From Cellulomonas fimi (GTDB lineage: Bacteria; Actinomycetota; Actinomycetes; Actinomycetales; Cellulomonadaceae): DNA of 64,000 nt. The stretch's first letter is position 1; each line of letters begins with the position of its first letter. Of the stretch, positions 7,347-18,949 are shown piece by piece. The stretch is taken from contig NZ_JAPESW010000009.1 of the NCBI RefSeq assembly GCF_028527925.1, positions 1 through 64,000 on the forward strand, given 5' to 3'. The translations under genes and the position numbers were made by a program. The notes below the pieces were generated by a model. That model saw nothing but the letters and a program-made list of their open reading frames with translations, did no database searches and was not told the DNA's origin.

Positions 7347-9031
7347 CGCGCGCCGTGCGCCGTCGTGCGAGCGCGGCCGTCGCGGCCGTCGTGACGCTGC
7401 TCCTGGCCGCCTGCACCGCGATGCCGACGTCCGGACCGGTCCAGCAGGGCGGTGACGGGCGCGTCGACGAGCCGTCGAACATCGACGTCCTCGCCGAGGG
7501 CCCGCGCCCCGACGCCGCGCCGCTCGAGATCGTCGAGAGCTTCCTCGTCGCGGGCTCCGCCGGCTTCCGGGACGACTTCGTCGTCGCCCGCCAGTACCTG
7601 GCCGGGCAGGCGCGCGCCGACTGGCAGCCGCTGGCGGGCGTCGTGGTGTCGGGCGCGCTCGAGTTCGCGGACATGGGGGACGGGCAGGTCCAGGTCGACG
7701 TCCCCGTCGTGGCCCGGGTCGACAGCGAGGGTCGGTACGCCGAGGCGCCCGCAGGGGCCGAGTCGTCGGTGACCTTCGGCCTCGTGCAGGACGACGAGGG
7801 CCAGTGGCGCATCTCGGAGGCGCCCGACGGGCTCGTCGTCCCGACCGACGACTTCGAGGTCTTCTTCCGCCAGACGTCGATCTACTTCCTGTCGCCCGAC
7901 GAGACGTTCCTCGTGCCCGAGCAGCGCTGGCTCCCCGTCAAGAGCCGGGAGACGTCCGTCGTGAGCGCGCTGCTCGCCGGCCCGTCGCCCTGGCTGCGCG
8001 ACGCCGTGCACACGGCGCTGCCCGACGGCGTCCAGCTCAGGCCCGAGGCGGTGCGCGTCGACCCCGAGGGCGTCGCGCACGTCGGCCTGTTCTCGACGCG
8101 CACGTCCGAGCTGCTCGACGCCGACCGGCCCCTGCTGCTCGCGCAGATCGAGCAGTCGCTCCTCGCGCTGCCCGGGGTCTCGTCGGTCGACGTGACGGCA
8201 GGAGGCGTGAACCTCGACGGCGCGGCGTCGCTGCGCGCGGGCGAGGGGCCCGCGGGTGCACCCGAGGTGCTCCACGACGACGCGCTGCTCCAGGTCGGCA
8301 GCGAGGGGCTCGTCCCGGTCGAGGGCGTGGGGCCGCTCACGGTGCCCGACCCGAGCCACCCCGCGCGCGACGAGAGCGGCACCGTGCGCGTGCTGCTGTC
8401 GGACGGGCGCGCGCTCGTGACCGTGCCGACCGAGGACGACCCGGGCACGACCCTCTACACGGGCACCGCGCTCTCGGCGCCGTCGGTGGACCGCTACGGG
8501 TACGCGTGGACGACCGATGTCGGCGTCGGGGTCGTCGCGGCGCTCGCGGCGGGGGCGACGGGCGAGCCGCCAGCCCCGGTCGTGCAGGTCGCCGCCCCCG
8601 CCCTCGACGGGCGCACCGTCCGCTCCGTGCGCGTCGCGCGCGACGGCGTGCGCGTCGCCGTGGTGTCGACGGGCGACGACGGCGTCGCGGTCCAGCTGGG
8701 TGCGGTCGTCCGCGACCGGCACGGCGTCCCGCAGGCGATCGGCGGGCTCGTGCGCGTCGGGACGCCGCTGACGGCCGCGTCGTCGGTCGTGTGGCTCGAC
8801 GAGGCGACGCTCGGCGTGCTCGCGACCGACGGCGGCGAGAGCGTCGTGCACGTCGTGCCCCTCGCGGGGGAGACGACCGAGCTGCCGCGCGCGTCCGGGC
8901 TGGTCTCGCTGTCGGGCGGGCGCACGCCGTACGCGGCGACGGCCGAGGGGTCGCTGCTGCGGCTGGTCGGCACGACGTGGGTGCGGCGGCAGGACGTCTC
9001 GGGCGTGCGGGACCCGTCCGTCCCGGGCTGA
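7343..9031 (+). CDS. lpqB: LpqB, lipoprotein of the MtrAB system
   Basis: LpqB is the conserved lipoprotein that interacts with the extracytoplasmic part of MtrB and modulates MtrA signalling. The 562-residue precursor has a basic n-region, a hydrophobic stretch and the lipobox LLAAC with the lipidated Cys at 24. A GerMN-type domain lies in the first half (PDETFLVPEQRWLPVKSRET, TSVVSALLAGPSPWL). A C-terminal LpqB beta-propeller-like domain includes TLYTGTALSAPSVDRYGYAW and ALDGRTVRSVRVARDGVRVAV. The GTG start overlaps the mtrB stop (GTGA), giving translational coupling. Confidence 0.93.
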   Translation: MTRAVRRRASAAVAAVVTLLLAACTAMPTSGPVQQGGDGRVDEPSNIDVLAEGPRPDAAPLEIVESFLVAGSAGFRDDFVVARQYLAGQARADWQPLAGVVVSGALEFADMGDGQVQVDVPVVARVDSEGRYAEAPAGAESSVTFGLVQDDEGQWRISEAPDGLVVPTDDFEVFFRQTSIYFLSPDETFLVPEQRWLPVKSRETSVVSALLAGPSPWLRDAVHTALPDGVQLRPEAVRVDPEGVAHVGLFSTRTSELLDADRPLLLAQIEQSLLALPGVSSVDVTAGGVNLDGAASLRAGEGPAGAPEVLHDDALLQVGSEGLVPVEGVGPLTVPDPSHPARDESGTVRVLLSDGRALVTVPTEDDPGTTLYTGTALSAPSVDRYGYAWTTDVGVGVVAALAAGATGEPPAPVVQVAAPALDGRTVRSVRVARDGVRVAVVSTGDDGVAVQLGAVVRDRHGVPQAIGGLVRVGTPLTAASSVVWLDEATLGVLATDGGESVVHVVPLAGETTELPRASGLVSLSGGRTPYAATAEGSLLRLVGTTWVRRQDVSGVRDPSVPG

Positions 9032-9273
9032 CGGCCGACCGCTCGACGGGGGACGCGCGCTCGGTGCCCCGACCGAGGGCCGCCCGACGGCTCGGCGCGA
9101 CGACTCGCCAGGCCATGTGCCCTGGTGACACGGGCTGTGGCGCGCGCGCTCGTCGACGTGTGCCCCGGAACGGTGCGCGCGACGAGCCGTCCACAGCCCG
9201 TGCGCCGCGCGGGCCGTCCACCGGATCGCGCCCGCCGTCCCGTGTCGTGCCCGGGGAGCGCTGGGCTGGGTAC

Positions 9274-10167
9274 GTGCCGACGACTGCGTCCCTGCCCCGC
9301 CCGCGCCTCCCGCGGACCACGAGGCGCGCGCTCGCGCGTGCCGCCCGGCACGGGCTGCGGCTCGCGCGCGACCTCGTCGCGCTCGTCCTGCCGGTCGCGT
9401 GTGCGGGCTGCGGCACGCTCGACGTCGCCTGGTGCACCACGTGCCGTTCCAGACTCGGGGGCCTGCCGTGGAGGTGCGAGGAGCGCGCGGGGCGGTTGGA
9501 CGCGCTCGACGGCCGACCTCCCGTGCCCGTCTGGACGCTCGGAGACAACGTCGGTCCCGTGCGCGACGCGATCGTCGCGTGGAAGGACGGCGGACGGCTC
9601 GACCTGTCGCGCGCCCTCGTCGGCGCCGTCGCCCGGGCGGCGCAGCACGTGGCCCCTGGCGTCCCGCGGTCGCGCGCGGGGCCGCTGCTCGTCGTGGCGG
9701 TGCCGTCGACCGCGGCCGCGCGCCGACGCAGGGGCCGCTGGCTCGTGGACGACCTCGCGCGCGGGGCCGTGCGCGGCCTGCGGTCCGCCGGCGTGGACGC
9801 CCGGCGCGCGCCCGTGCTGCGGCGTCGCGGCGGCCGCGACCAGGCCGGGCTCGGTGCGCGCGCCCGTGCGCGCAACCTCGTCGGGCAGGTGCGCGTCGCC
9901 CGCGCCGCGGGCCGCGCGCTCGCGGGGCGCGACGTCCTGCTCGTCGACGACGTGCTCACGACGGGGGCGAGCGTCGCGGCGTCGTCCGCCGCGGTCAGGG
10001 CCGCCGGAGGGGTGGTCGTCGCGTGCCTGACGCTCGCGTCGACACCCGGCCCGGGCGTCCGGCCGCACGTCGCGGTGACCGGTTGGCGCCGGTCGTCCGG
10101 TTCGTGGTCCGCCGGTCGGGCGGCGATTGGTCCGACCCCCGACCGGGGGGTTAGCGTGGGTGTCTGA
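9274..10167 (+). CDS. comF: ComF-family phosphoribosyltransferase-like protein
   Basis: The protein is about 297 residues. A zinc-binding N-terminus has paired cysteines CAGC (43, 46) and CTTC (54, 57), and the type I PRTase domain carries the PRPP-binding motif DVLLVDDVLTTGAS at about 226-239. ComF homologues take part in natural transformation in some bacteria, but their role in actinobacteria is not settled. The start is uncertain: GTG 9274 gives the most compact N-terminus, GTG 9247 is an alternative, and GGGGAG at 9252-9256 lies between them. It sits between lpqB and hpf as in mycobacteria. The 242 bases before it show no further gene. Confidence 0.8.
   Translation: MPTTASLPRPRLPRTTRRALARAARHGLRLARDLVALVLPVACAGCGTLDVAWCTTCRSRLGGLPWRCEERAGRLDALDGRPPVPVWTLGDNVGPVRDAIVAWKDGGRLDLSRALVGAVARAAQHVAPGVPRSRAGPLLVVAVPSTAAARRRRGRWLVDDLARGAVRGLRSAGVDARRAPVLRRRGGRDQAGLGARARARNLVGQVRVARAAGRALAGRDVLLVDDVLTTGASVAASSAAVRAAGGVVVACLTLASTPGPGVRPHVAVTGWRRSSGSWSAGRAAIGPTPDRGVSVGV
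10127..10156 (+). promoter_or_regulatory. Predicted promoter of hpf
   Basis: TTGGTC (10127-10132) and TTAGCG (10151-10156) are separated by 18 bases, a good sigma-A-like arrangement lying inside the 3' end of comF. It would give hpf a leader of roughly 150 bases. Confidence 0.5.
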
Positions 10168-10188
10168 GCCGACGGCGCAGCGGAGCCC

Positions 10189-10211
10189 CGACCTCGAAGC
10201 AGTCGAGGTCG
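10189..10211 (+). other. Hairpin in the hpf leader
   Basis: CGACCTCGA (10189-10197) and TCGAGGTCG (10203-10211) form a 9-bp stem with a 5-base loop early in the leader. Further GC-rich complementarity (CCGCCCG near 10238 with CGGGCGG near 10275) suggests a structured 5' UTR. No known riboswitch was recognised. Confidence 0.4.
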
Positions 10212-10315
10212 CCCCGCAGCGCGGGAGGAGGTGACGCCGCCCGACTGTCCCCCGGGGCAGGAAGAAGCATGTCGCCGGGCGGTGCGAGCCGCCCCAGACC
10301 TCTCAGGAGGCTCAC

Positions 10316-10954
10316 ATGGAGATCGTGGTTGCAGGCCGGCACACCGAGGTGCTCCCGAAGTACCGGGCACACCTCGAGCAGAAGCTCGCGAAGGTCGAGC
10401 AGCTGGCCCCCCGCGCACAGCGGATCGACGTCCTCGTGTCGCACGAGGCCAACCCTCGTCAGTCGGGCAGCTGTGAGCGCGTCGAGCTCACCGTCGTCGA
10501 CAAGGGTCCCGTCATCCGTGCCGAGGCGTGCGCAGACGACCGGTACGCGGCCCTCGACCTGGCGCTCGGGAAGCTCCTCGAACGCCTGCGCCGCACACGC
10601 GACCGTCGCAAGGACCACCGCAACCACACTCCGCTGACCCCCGTCGACGTGCGTCCCCTCGAGCAGGTCCCCGAGCCCGCCGACGCACCCGCGCCGGCCG
10701 ACGGCGCCGTGGAGACGACGCTCGGCGACTCGCCGGTCGTCATCCGCGAGAAGGTCCACGAGGCGCTCCCGATGACGGTCGACGACGCGCTGTACGAGAT
10801 GGAGCTCGTGGGCCACGACTTCTACCTCTTCATCGACGCCGAGACCGCCCAGCCGGCCGTCGCGTACCGTCGCCGCGGCTGGAGCTACGGCGTCATCAAG
10901 CTCGACACCGCCGTGCGCACCGACGCCCCCGCGTCCGCCGCCGTCGGCGGCTGA
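10316..10954 (+). CDS. hpf: Long-form ribosome hibernation promoting factor
   Basis: Long HPF binds the 30S decoding region in stationary phase or stress and dimerises ribosomes through its C-terminal domain. The 212-residue protein shows the N-terminal HPF/YfiA domain (about 1-95, VVAGRHTEVLPKYRAHLEQK; ERVELTVVDKGPVIRAEA). A Pro/Ala linker rich in acidic residues follows, then the C-terminal dimerisation domain (about 145-205, VVIREKVHEALPMTVDDALYEMELVGHDFYLF). AGGAGG precedes the ATG at a good distance. It sits upstream of secA as in other actinobacteria, with its own promoter and terminator, so it is probably transcribed alone. Confidence 0.95.
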   Translation: MEIVVAGRHTEVLPKYRAHLEQKLAKVEQLAPRAQRIDVLVSHEANPRQSGSCERVELTVVDKGPVIRAEACADDRYAALDLALGKLLERLRRTRDRRKDHRNHTPLTPVDVRPLEQVPEPADAPAPADGAVETTLGDSPVVIREKVHEALPMTVDDALYEMELVGHDFYLFIDAETAQPAVAYRRRGWSYGVIKLDTAVRTDAPASAAVGG

Positions 10955-10964
10955 CCCACCCGTC

Positions 10965-11004
10965 CGACGACGCCCGGCTCTCCGACGAGGGCCGGGCGTC
11001 GTCG
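10965..11004 (+). terminator. Terminator after hpf
   Basis: A 14-bp stem (10965-10978 with 10991-11004, CGACGACGCCCGGC and its complement) with a 12-base loop starts 10 bases after the stop. No U-tract follows, as is usual at this GC content. Confidence 0.7.
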
Positions 11005-11091
11005 CGTGCAGGCGCCTCGCCCTGCGGGCCGTCCGGAGTTCCAGCGCACGCGGCACACGAGCAGGGCGCCGTGCGTGTGGGCGGTCACCGC

Positions 11092-11097
11092 CATGAT
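11092..11097 (+). promoter_or_regulatory. -10 element, leaderless start of the YcaQ-like gene
   Basis: CATGAT is followed by 6 bases and then the GTG at 11104. No ribosome binding site is visible. Confidence 0.35.
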
Positions 11098-11103
11098 GGG
11101 TCG

Positions 11104-12384
11104 GTGCCTCCCGCCGGTCTCCCCGCCCCGACCGAGTCGCTGTCGCTCTCGCAGGCGCGTCGCGTCGCCCTACGTGCCCAGGGGCTCGACGTCCCGCGAC
11201 CGGAGCGGGCCGGTCCCGCGACGATGCGGCACCTGCAGCAGGTCGTCGACCGGCTCGGTCTGCTCCAGATCGACTCCGTCAACGTGCTCGCACGCGCGCA
11301 CCTCATGCCGACCTTCTCGCGCATCGGCCCGTACGACCCCGCGCTGCTCGACCGCGCCGCGGGGCGGGCGCCGCGCCGGCTGGTCGAGGCGTGGGCCCAC
11401 CAGGCGTCGTACGTGCCGCCGGAGACGTTCCGGCTGCTCGGCTGGCGGCAGCGCGCCTACGCGACGCAGGCGTGGGGGTCGATCGCGGAGGTCCCGCTCC
11501 AGCACGCCCCGGCGCTCGCCGAGGTCCGTGCGCTCCTCACCGCGTCCGGACCGCTCACGGCGAGCGAGGTCCAGGTCCACTTCGAGGCCGACCACCCGAC
11601 GTCGCGCGACGAGTGGGGGTGGAACTGGTCGGTCGCGAAGCGCGTGCTGGAGTTCCTGTTCTTCACCGGCGAGGTGACGTCGGCGGGCCGCAACGCGGCG
11701 TTCGAGCGCCGGTACGACCTGGCCGAGCGGGTGCTGCCGGCCGAGGTCCTGGCCGCACCCGAGCCCGACGACGCGACGGCCCTGCGCCGGCTCGTCGAGA
11801 TCTCCGCGCGTGCGCACGGCGTCGCGACGCTCGGCTGCCTCGCCGACTACTTCCGCATCTCGCAGCAGCGTGCCGCCACCGCGGCCGCCGAGCTCGTCGA
11901 GGAGGGCGCGCTCGTGCCCGTGCGCGTGGCCGGGTGGGAGGCGCGCCCGGTCTTCCGGCACCGGGACGCGACGCTCCCGCGCTCGGCCAGGGGCGCGGCG
12001 CTGCTGAGCCCGTTCGACCCGCTGGTGTTCGAGCGCCGCCGCCTCGAGGAGCTGTACGGCCTGCGCTACCGGATCGAGATCTACGTGCCCGAGCCCAAGC
12101 GGGTCTGGGGCTACTACGTCCTGCCGTTCCTGCTCGGCGAGCAGCTGCCGGCGCTCGTCGACCTCAAGGCGGACCGTGCCGCACGCGCCCTGCGGGTCGT
12201 CGCCGCGCACGTCAGCCCGGGGACCGAGCGGCTGCCGACCGGGACCGTCGAGGCGCTGGCGGCCGAGCTCCGGCTCGTCGCGACGTGGCTCGGGCTCGAC
12301 GACGTGGTCGTCGGTGCGCCCGACGGCACGCTGCGCGGCGACCTCGCGGCCGAGCTGCGGCACGCGACCGCCGCCGCGGCGTGA
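11104..12384 (+). CDS. YcaQ/AlkX-like winged-helix DNA glycosylase
   Basis: The 426-residue protein belongs to the HTH_42 superfamily (AlkZ/YcaQ), in which tandem winged helices form a DNA glycosylase acting on bulky or cross-linking alkylation damage. The catalytic QxD motif of the YcaQ subgroup is visible as QID at 55-57 within LGLLQIDSVNVLARAHLMP. Other family blocks are SYVPPETFRLLGWR, EWGWNWSVAKRVLEFLFFTGEV and LLSPFDPLVFERRRLEELYGLRY. The stop overlaps the ATG of the EamA transporter, so the two form an operon. Substrate in this organism is inferred only from the family. Confidence 0.87.
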   Translation: MPPAGLPAPTESLSLSQARRVALRAQGLDVPRPERAGPATMRHLQQVVDRLGLLQIDSVNVLARAHLMPTFSRIGPYDPALLDRAAGRAPRRLVEAWAHQASYVPPETFRLLGWRQRAYATQAWGSIAEVPLQHAPALAEVRALLTASGPLTASEVQVHFEADHPTSRDEWGWNWSVAKRVLEFLFFTGEVTSAGRNAAFERRYDLAERVLPAEVLAAPEPDDATALRRLVEISARAHGVATLGCLADYFRISQQRAATAAAELVEEGALVPVRVAGWEARPVFRHRDATLPRSARGAALLSPFDPLVFERRRLEELYGLRYRIEIYVPEPKRVWGYYVLPFLLGEQLPALVDLKADRAARALRVVAAHVSPGTERLPTGTVEALAAELRLVATWLGLDDVVVGAPDGTLRGDLAAELRHATAAAA

Positions 12385-13355
12385 TGCGCCGGTCGGACTT
12401 CGCGCTCGTCGCGCTCGCGGGCCTGCTGTGGGGGACCGGCGGCCTCGCGGGCGCCGCCGCGGGGGAGAGCGGCCACCTGGAGTCGGTCGCCGTCGCGGCG
12501 TACCGGCTGCTCGGCGGCGGGCTCGTCCTCCTCGTCGGGGCCGTGCTGCTCGGGGCGTTCGGCGGCGTCCGGGTGACCCGCGCGCTCGTCGGGCACGTGA
12601 CGGCCACGGCCGTGCTCGCCGCGGCGTATCAGGCCGCGTACTTCGCGGCGGTCGAGCGCGCGGGCGTCGCGACGTCGACGCTGGTCGCACTGGGGGGAGC
12701 GCCGGTGCTCGTCGCGGTGGGGACCGCGGTCGCGACGCGTCGCCCGCCGTCGCGGACGACCGTGCTCGCGACCGTCCTCGCGCTCACCGGCCTGGTCGCG
12801 CTCGTCGGCACGAGCGGCGGCACCGGACGTGCGCCGCTCGCGGGCGTGCTGCTGGCGCTCGTGTCGGCCGCGTCGTTCGCCGCGATGACCGGGCTCGGGC
12901 GTCGCGTCGTCCCGCAGGCCGGACCGCTGCCCACGACCGCGCTGGCGTTCACGCTCGGCGGAATCCTCCTCGCGGCGGTCGCGCCGCTCCTGGGGGACGC
13001 GGTCGGCGTGCCCGACACCGCGACGGGCTGGTGGCTGCTCGCGTTCCTCGCCGTCGTGCCCACCGCGACCGCGTACGGCGCCTATTTCACGGGCCTGCGC
13101 ACGGTGCCGGCCACCACCGCGAGCCTCCTCGCGCTGCTCGAACCGCTCACCGCGACGGTCGGTGCGGTCCTGCTCCGCGACGAGCGGCTCGGGGTCGGCG
13201 GCGCGGTCGGCGCGGTGCTCCTGGCGAGCGCGGTCGTCGTCCTTCGCCCCCGGACCGTGACCGGGCCGACTAGCATGGTCGGGCCCGGCCACGCGGCCGG
13301 TCAGCCAGCCGCTCCGACGCCGCGCGTGCCAGGGGCGAGAACACGTCGGGAGTAG
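12384..13355 (+). CDS. EamA/DMT-family transporter
   Basis: This 323-residue polytopic protein has about ten hydrophobic segments in two five-helix EamA repeats. The first begins [16 protein letters not shown], and the second contains [32 protein letters not shown] and ends in [20 protein letters not shown]. That motif is typical of drug/metabolite exporters of the RhaT/EamA type. Substrate unknown. The start overlaps the preceding stop as TGATG. The last 30 residues (from about TVTGPTSM) are hydrophilic and overlap the presumed secA promoter and leader, so the reading frame simply runs until TAG at 13353. Confidence 0.85.
   Translation: MRRSDFALVALAGLLWGTGGLAGAAAGESGHLESVAVAAYRLLGGGLVLLVGAVLLGAFGGVRVTRALVGHVTATAVLAAAYQAAYFAAVERAGVATSTLVALGGAPVLVAVGTAVATRRPPSRTTVLATVLALTGLVALVGTSGGTGRAPLAGVLLALVSAASFAAMTGLGRRVVPQAGPLPTTALAFTLGGILLAAVAPLLGDAVGVPDTATGWWLLAFLAVVPTATAYGAYFTGLRTVPATTASLLALLEPLTATVGAVLLRDERLGVGGAVGAVLLASAVVVLRPRTVTGPTSMVGPGHAAGQPAAPTPRVPGARTRRE
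13271..13276 (+). promoter_or_regulatory. Candidate -10 element of secA
   Basis: TAGCAT lies inside the 3' end of the EamA gene and would leave a secA leader of about 78 bases. No convincing -35 hexamer was seen. Confidence 0.35.
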
Positions 13356-13360
13356 TGCGC

Positions 13361-16180
<2,820 letters not shown>

Positions 16181-16187
16181 CGACACG

Positions 16188-16225
16188 GACAGGACCGGCC
16201 GCCCCTCGGGGCGGCCGGTCCTGTC
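16188..16225 (+). terminator. Strong terminator after secA
   Basis: An 18-bp perfect stem (16188-16205 with 16208-16225, core GGACCGGCCGCCCC) begins 8 bases after the secA stop. It can also serve the converging minus-strand gene ending at 16291. Confidence 0.85.
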
Positions 16226-16290
16226 GTGCGTGGGACGAGCCCACGCCACCGTGCCGACGCCGTGCGCCGGCATCTGACGAGTCCGCCGTC

Positions 16291-17028
16291 TCAGCCGATC
16301 TCCAGGACCGTCGCGCGCCACGCGCCCCGGTGCGTCTCGAGCCGCAGGGCGACCGCGCGCACGACGGAGCCGTCCTCGACGACGACGCCGGCCTCGAGCG
16401 TGTGCTCGTCGACGGCCGACGCGCGCACGCGGCGCACCTGCGGTGCGCGGCTCGACGTCCCGCGGACGCGGAGCGTCAGAGCGGCGCGCACCTGGAGCGC
16501 GTCGAGGACGCCCGGCGTGAGCCAGCGCGCGAGCTGACCGATCGGCCGCCGCCCCCCGAGGACCTCGACGGTCGCGAGCGCGATGCGCCCGGCGAGCACC
16601 CCCGGGTCGTGCGCGGGGACGGCTCCGCGGTCCTCGTCGGCGGCGTCGAGGACCGGCGAGCGGTCCTGCGCACGCAGCACGTCGAGCCGGTGCCCGATGG
16701 TGGGGGCGACGGCGTGCTGAGGTCCCGTGGCGCGCACCGGAGCGGCCGGCTCGGCGGCGCGTACGAGCCGGGCACGCGGCCCGGCGGTCCGGGCGGTGAC
16801 GCCGGCGTCGAGCGTCGTGGCGGCCGGCCCGACACCGGCGAGCCCGACGCGGACCGACTCGTCGACCGCCGAAGCTCCGGCCGTCCTGCCCGTCCGCGGC
16901 GACGTGTGACCCGTGCCGTGGCCGCTCCGCGACCGGGTCGTCGGCCGCGCGCCCGCCGTCGTGCTGTCGGCCTCCGACCGGACGAAGACGCGCTCGGCGG
17001 CCGTCGCGTCCCTCAGCGCGGCGCTCAC
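16291..17028 (-). CDS. Rv3235-family protein
   Basis: A protein of 245 residues with a low-complexity, Ala/Thr/Arg-rich first half and a folded C-terminal part (about 145-245), including GRIALATVEVLGGRRPIGQLARWLTPGVLDAL and VVRAVALRLETHRGAWRATVLEIG. This matches the Rv3235 family, encoded near secA in many actinobacteria and of unknown function. The GTG start overlaps the stop of the LysM gene upstream (GTGA), so the two are coupled. No signal peptide is seen, so the protein is probably cytoplasmic. Confidence 0.8.
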   Translation of the reverse strand: MSAALRDATAAERVFVRSEADSTTAGARPTTRSRSGHGTGHTSPRTGRTAGASAVDESVRVGLAGVGPAATTLDAGVTARTAGPRARLVRAAEPAAPVRATGPQHAVAPTIGHRLDVLRAQDRSPVLDAADEDRGAVPAHDPGVLAGRIALATVEVLGGRRPIGQLARWLTPGVLDALQVRAALTLRVRGTSSRAPQVRRVRASAVDEHTLEAGVVVEDGSVVRAVALRLETHRGAWRATVLEIG

Positions 17029-18272
17029 CGGAGGACCGTGCCGTCGATCGCCGGGACGACGAGCACCTGTCCGGGCAGGAGCACGTCGGGGTCCTCGCCG
17101 ATGACGGTCGCGTTCGCCTCGAACCAGCGCGGCCACGCGCGGGCGATCGTGGCGACGTCCGAGCCCTCGGGAAGGTGGCGCGCTGCGATCGCCCACAGCG
17201 TGTCTCCCGGCTGCACGACCACCGTGCCGCCCGCGGTCGCCGAACCCGCGCCGACGCTGCTGGGGACGGCCGCATCCTGCGCGTCCCCCGGCGCCGGAGC
17301 GGTCGCGGGCGAGGGGGGCACGCCGTCGGCCGAGCCTGCGGGGACGGACGTCGACGACCAGGCCGCGCCACCCGAGGCCGCAGGCGCAGCCGACGCGGCG
17401 GGCGTCGGAGCGGTGTCCGTCACCGCGGGACCGGCGTGCGCCGTTCCCGTCGCCGCGGTGCCGCCCTGGAGAGGCCACGTCGTCGTGGTCCCGTCCGGAG
17501 CCGCCGGGAGGGTCGAGGGTGACGCCGCAGCCGGACCGGAGGCGCCTGCGGGCGCCTGCGAGGCCCCGCTGCCGGTCCCACGCGACGCGTCCTCCGGCGC
17601 TCGCGGAGCGGGCGACGCGCCCGTCGGGCCGGAGGCGCTGCCGCGCCCCGCCGCTCCGGCGATCGGGGGGCCCGCGGCTGCGTCAGGCACCGCACCGCCG
17701 CCCGTGCTCGTCGCACCCGCCGACGACGTACCGCCGGACGAGCCGCGCGGCGACGTCCCGTCCGCGCCCTTCACGGCCGGTACCTGCGCCGCCGTCGGTG
17801 CCCAGCCCAGGTCGGAGGGTGCGCCGACGCTCGCGGGGGCGTCGGGGACGTCGGGGGCGACCGGGGTTGCGGCCGAGGCGCCGGTCGCGCCGGCGAGGCC
17901 GACTCCTGCGCCGATCGCGAGCGCGAGGACGCGGCGGACGGCGACGGGGGCCCAGCGCTGCACCATCCGCTCGCCGGTCCGCCAGGAGGCGCCGACGGCC
18001 CGCACGGAGGTGCAGGCGAGCGCCATCCCGGCCGAGGCGGCGAGCCACACGGCCACGAGGGCGCCGACGGCCGTGACGGCGAGCTCGACAGCCGACTCGA
18101 TGCGCCAGGTCCCGGCCGCCGCGAGGTCGGTGGCGCGCAGGGCGAGGAGCGCCGCGGTGACGGCGGCGACGCCGGTGGCCGCGGTGAGCCCGAGCGCCGC
18201 TCCCGCCCGCACGGCGGGACGGTGCTGGGGGCGCGAGGCTGCTGTGCGGCTCGGGTGCGCGTGTTCGGCCAC
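17025..18272 (-). CDS. LysM-domain membrane protein with long low-complexity linker
   Basis: This 415-residue protein has two or three hydrophobic segments near the N-terminus (about 22-45, 65-85, 112-132). A linker of about 200 residues made of Ala, Gly, Pro, Ser and Thr follows, then a C-terminal LysM domain (about 350-412) with VVVQPGDTLWAIAARHLPEG and LLPGQVLVVP. LysM binds peptidoglycan, so the protein probably projects from the membrane into the wall. The same linker-plus-LysM layout is common next to Rv3235-like genes. The GTG at 18272 has GGGGGA upstream. Repeated TGATG elements lie just ahead of it. Confidence 0.85.
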   Translation of the reverse strand: MAEHAHPSRTAASRPQHRPAVRAGAALGLTAATGVAAVTAALLALRATDLAAAGTWRIESAVELAVTAVGALVAVWLAASAGMALACTSVRAVGASWRTGERMVQRWAPVAVRRVLALAIGAGVGLAGATGASAATPVAPDVPDAPASVGAPSDLGWAPTAAQVPAVKGADGTSPRGSSGGTSSAGATSTGGGAVPDAAAGPPIAGAAGRGSASGPTGASPAPRAPEDASRGTGSGASQAPAGASGPAAASPSTLPAAPDGTTTTWPLQGGTAATGTAHAGPAVTDTAPTPAASAAPAASGGAAWSSTSVPAGSADGVPPSPATAPAPGDAQDAAVPSSVGAGSATAGGTVVVQPGDTLWAIAARHLPEGSDVATIARAWPRWFEANATVIGEDPDVLLPGQVLVVPAIDGTVLR

Positions 18273-18285
18273 GTTGAATCCCCCG

Positions 18286-18310
18286 TGATGTCGTTTGATG
18301 CGATTTGATG
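18286..18310. repeat. Three TGATG direct repeats at 10-bp phasing
   Basis: TGATG occurs at 18286, 18296 and 18306, and a fourth GGATG follows at 18313. The repeats lie in a locally AT-richer patch between the divergent LysM gene (start 18272) and the hypothetical gene (start 18419). Even helical phasing suggests a binding site for a protein that binds direct repeats. Confidence 0.5.
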
Positions 18311-18405
18311 ACGGATGAGGTGGGTAGATCTATCCGAATCCACACCGTTCGTCCAGCCCTGTCCGCGATCCGGGCGGTGTGCGGAGGTGGCGTCCGGCCC
18401 GGGCC

Positions 18406-18411
18406 TACCGT
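18406..18411 (+). promoter_or_regulatory. -10 element, leaderless start of hypothetical gene
   Basis: TACCGT is followed by 7 bases and the GTG at 18419. This arrangement supports that codon as the start. Confidence 0.45.
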
Positions 18412-18418
18412 GGGCGCC

Positions 18419-18949
18419 GTGCGATGGGAGGCCCTGTTCGACGACATGGAGGCGCAGCTCGTCGCCGCCCGGACCGCCGCGGTGCGGCTCGACGTCGCGG
18501 AGCTGACGCGCGCCGAACGTGCGACGGTCGCGCTCACGGACAGGCTCCGCGCCGCCGGCGCCTCGTCGCTCACGGTGCGGACCGCGCACGGCGAGCCGTT
18601 GCGCGGCTCGCTCGTCGACGTCGCACCCGAGTGGCTGCTGCTCGCCGTCGGGCCTGTGCAGCAGGCGCTCGTGCCCACCGCGGCCGTCGTCGCGGTCGGT
18701 GGGCTCACCGCGCACGCGGCGCCCGCCGCCGCCGCCGTCGAGCGCAGGCTCGGGCTGGGCCACGCGCTGCGGGCGCTCGCCCGTGACCGTGCCGTCGTGC
18801 GGGTGCGTGCCGCCGGGGTCGAGATCGTCGGGCGCGTCGACCGCGTCGGTGCCGACCACCTCGACGTCACGGAAGCCGACCGTCCGGCCGGCGTGGCCGC
18901 GACGTGGGCAGTCCCGTTCGCGACGCTCGAGGTGGTCCGCTCAGGCTGA
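18419..18949 (+). CDS. Conserved hypothetical protein, 176 residues
   Basis: The protein starts MRWEALFDDMEAQLVAARTA. A helical N-terminal part (1-50) is followed by a beta-rich part with LTVRTAHGEPLRGSLVDVAPEWLLLAVGPVQQALVPTAAVVAVGGL and a similar repeat VVRVRAAGVEIVGRVDRVGADHLDVTEADRP. The two repeats resemble paired small beta-barrels (Sm- or PRC-like), but I cannot assign a family. No signal peptide or membrane helix. It is divergent from the LysM gene and converges on the HTH gene. Its stop codon lies inside a 28-bp tandem repeat. Confidence 0.75.
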   Translation: MRWEALFDDMEAQLVAARTAAVRLDVAELTRAERATVALTDRLRAAGASSLTVRTAHGEPLRGSLVDVAPEWLLLAVGPVQQALVPTAAVVAVGGLTAHAAPAAAAVERRLGLGHALRALARDRAVVRVRAAGVEIVGRVDRVGADHLDVTEADRPAGVAATWAVPFATLEVVRSG

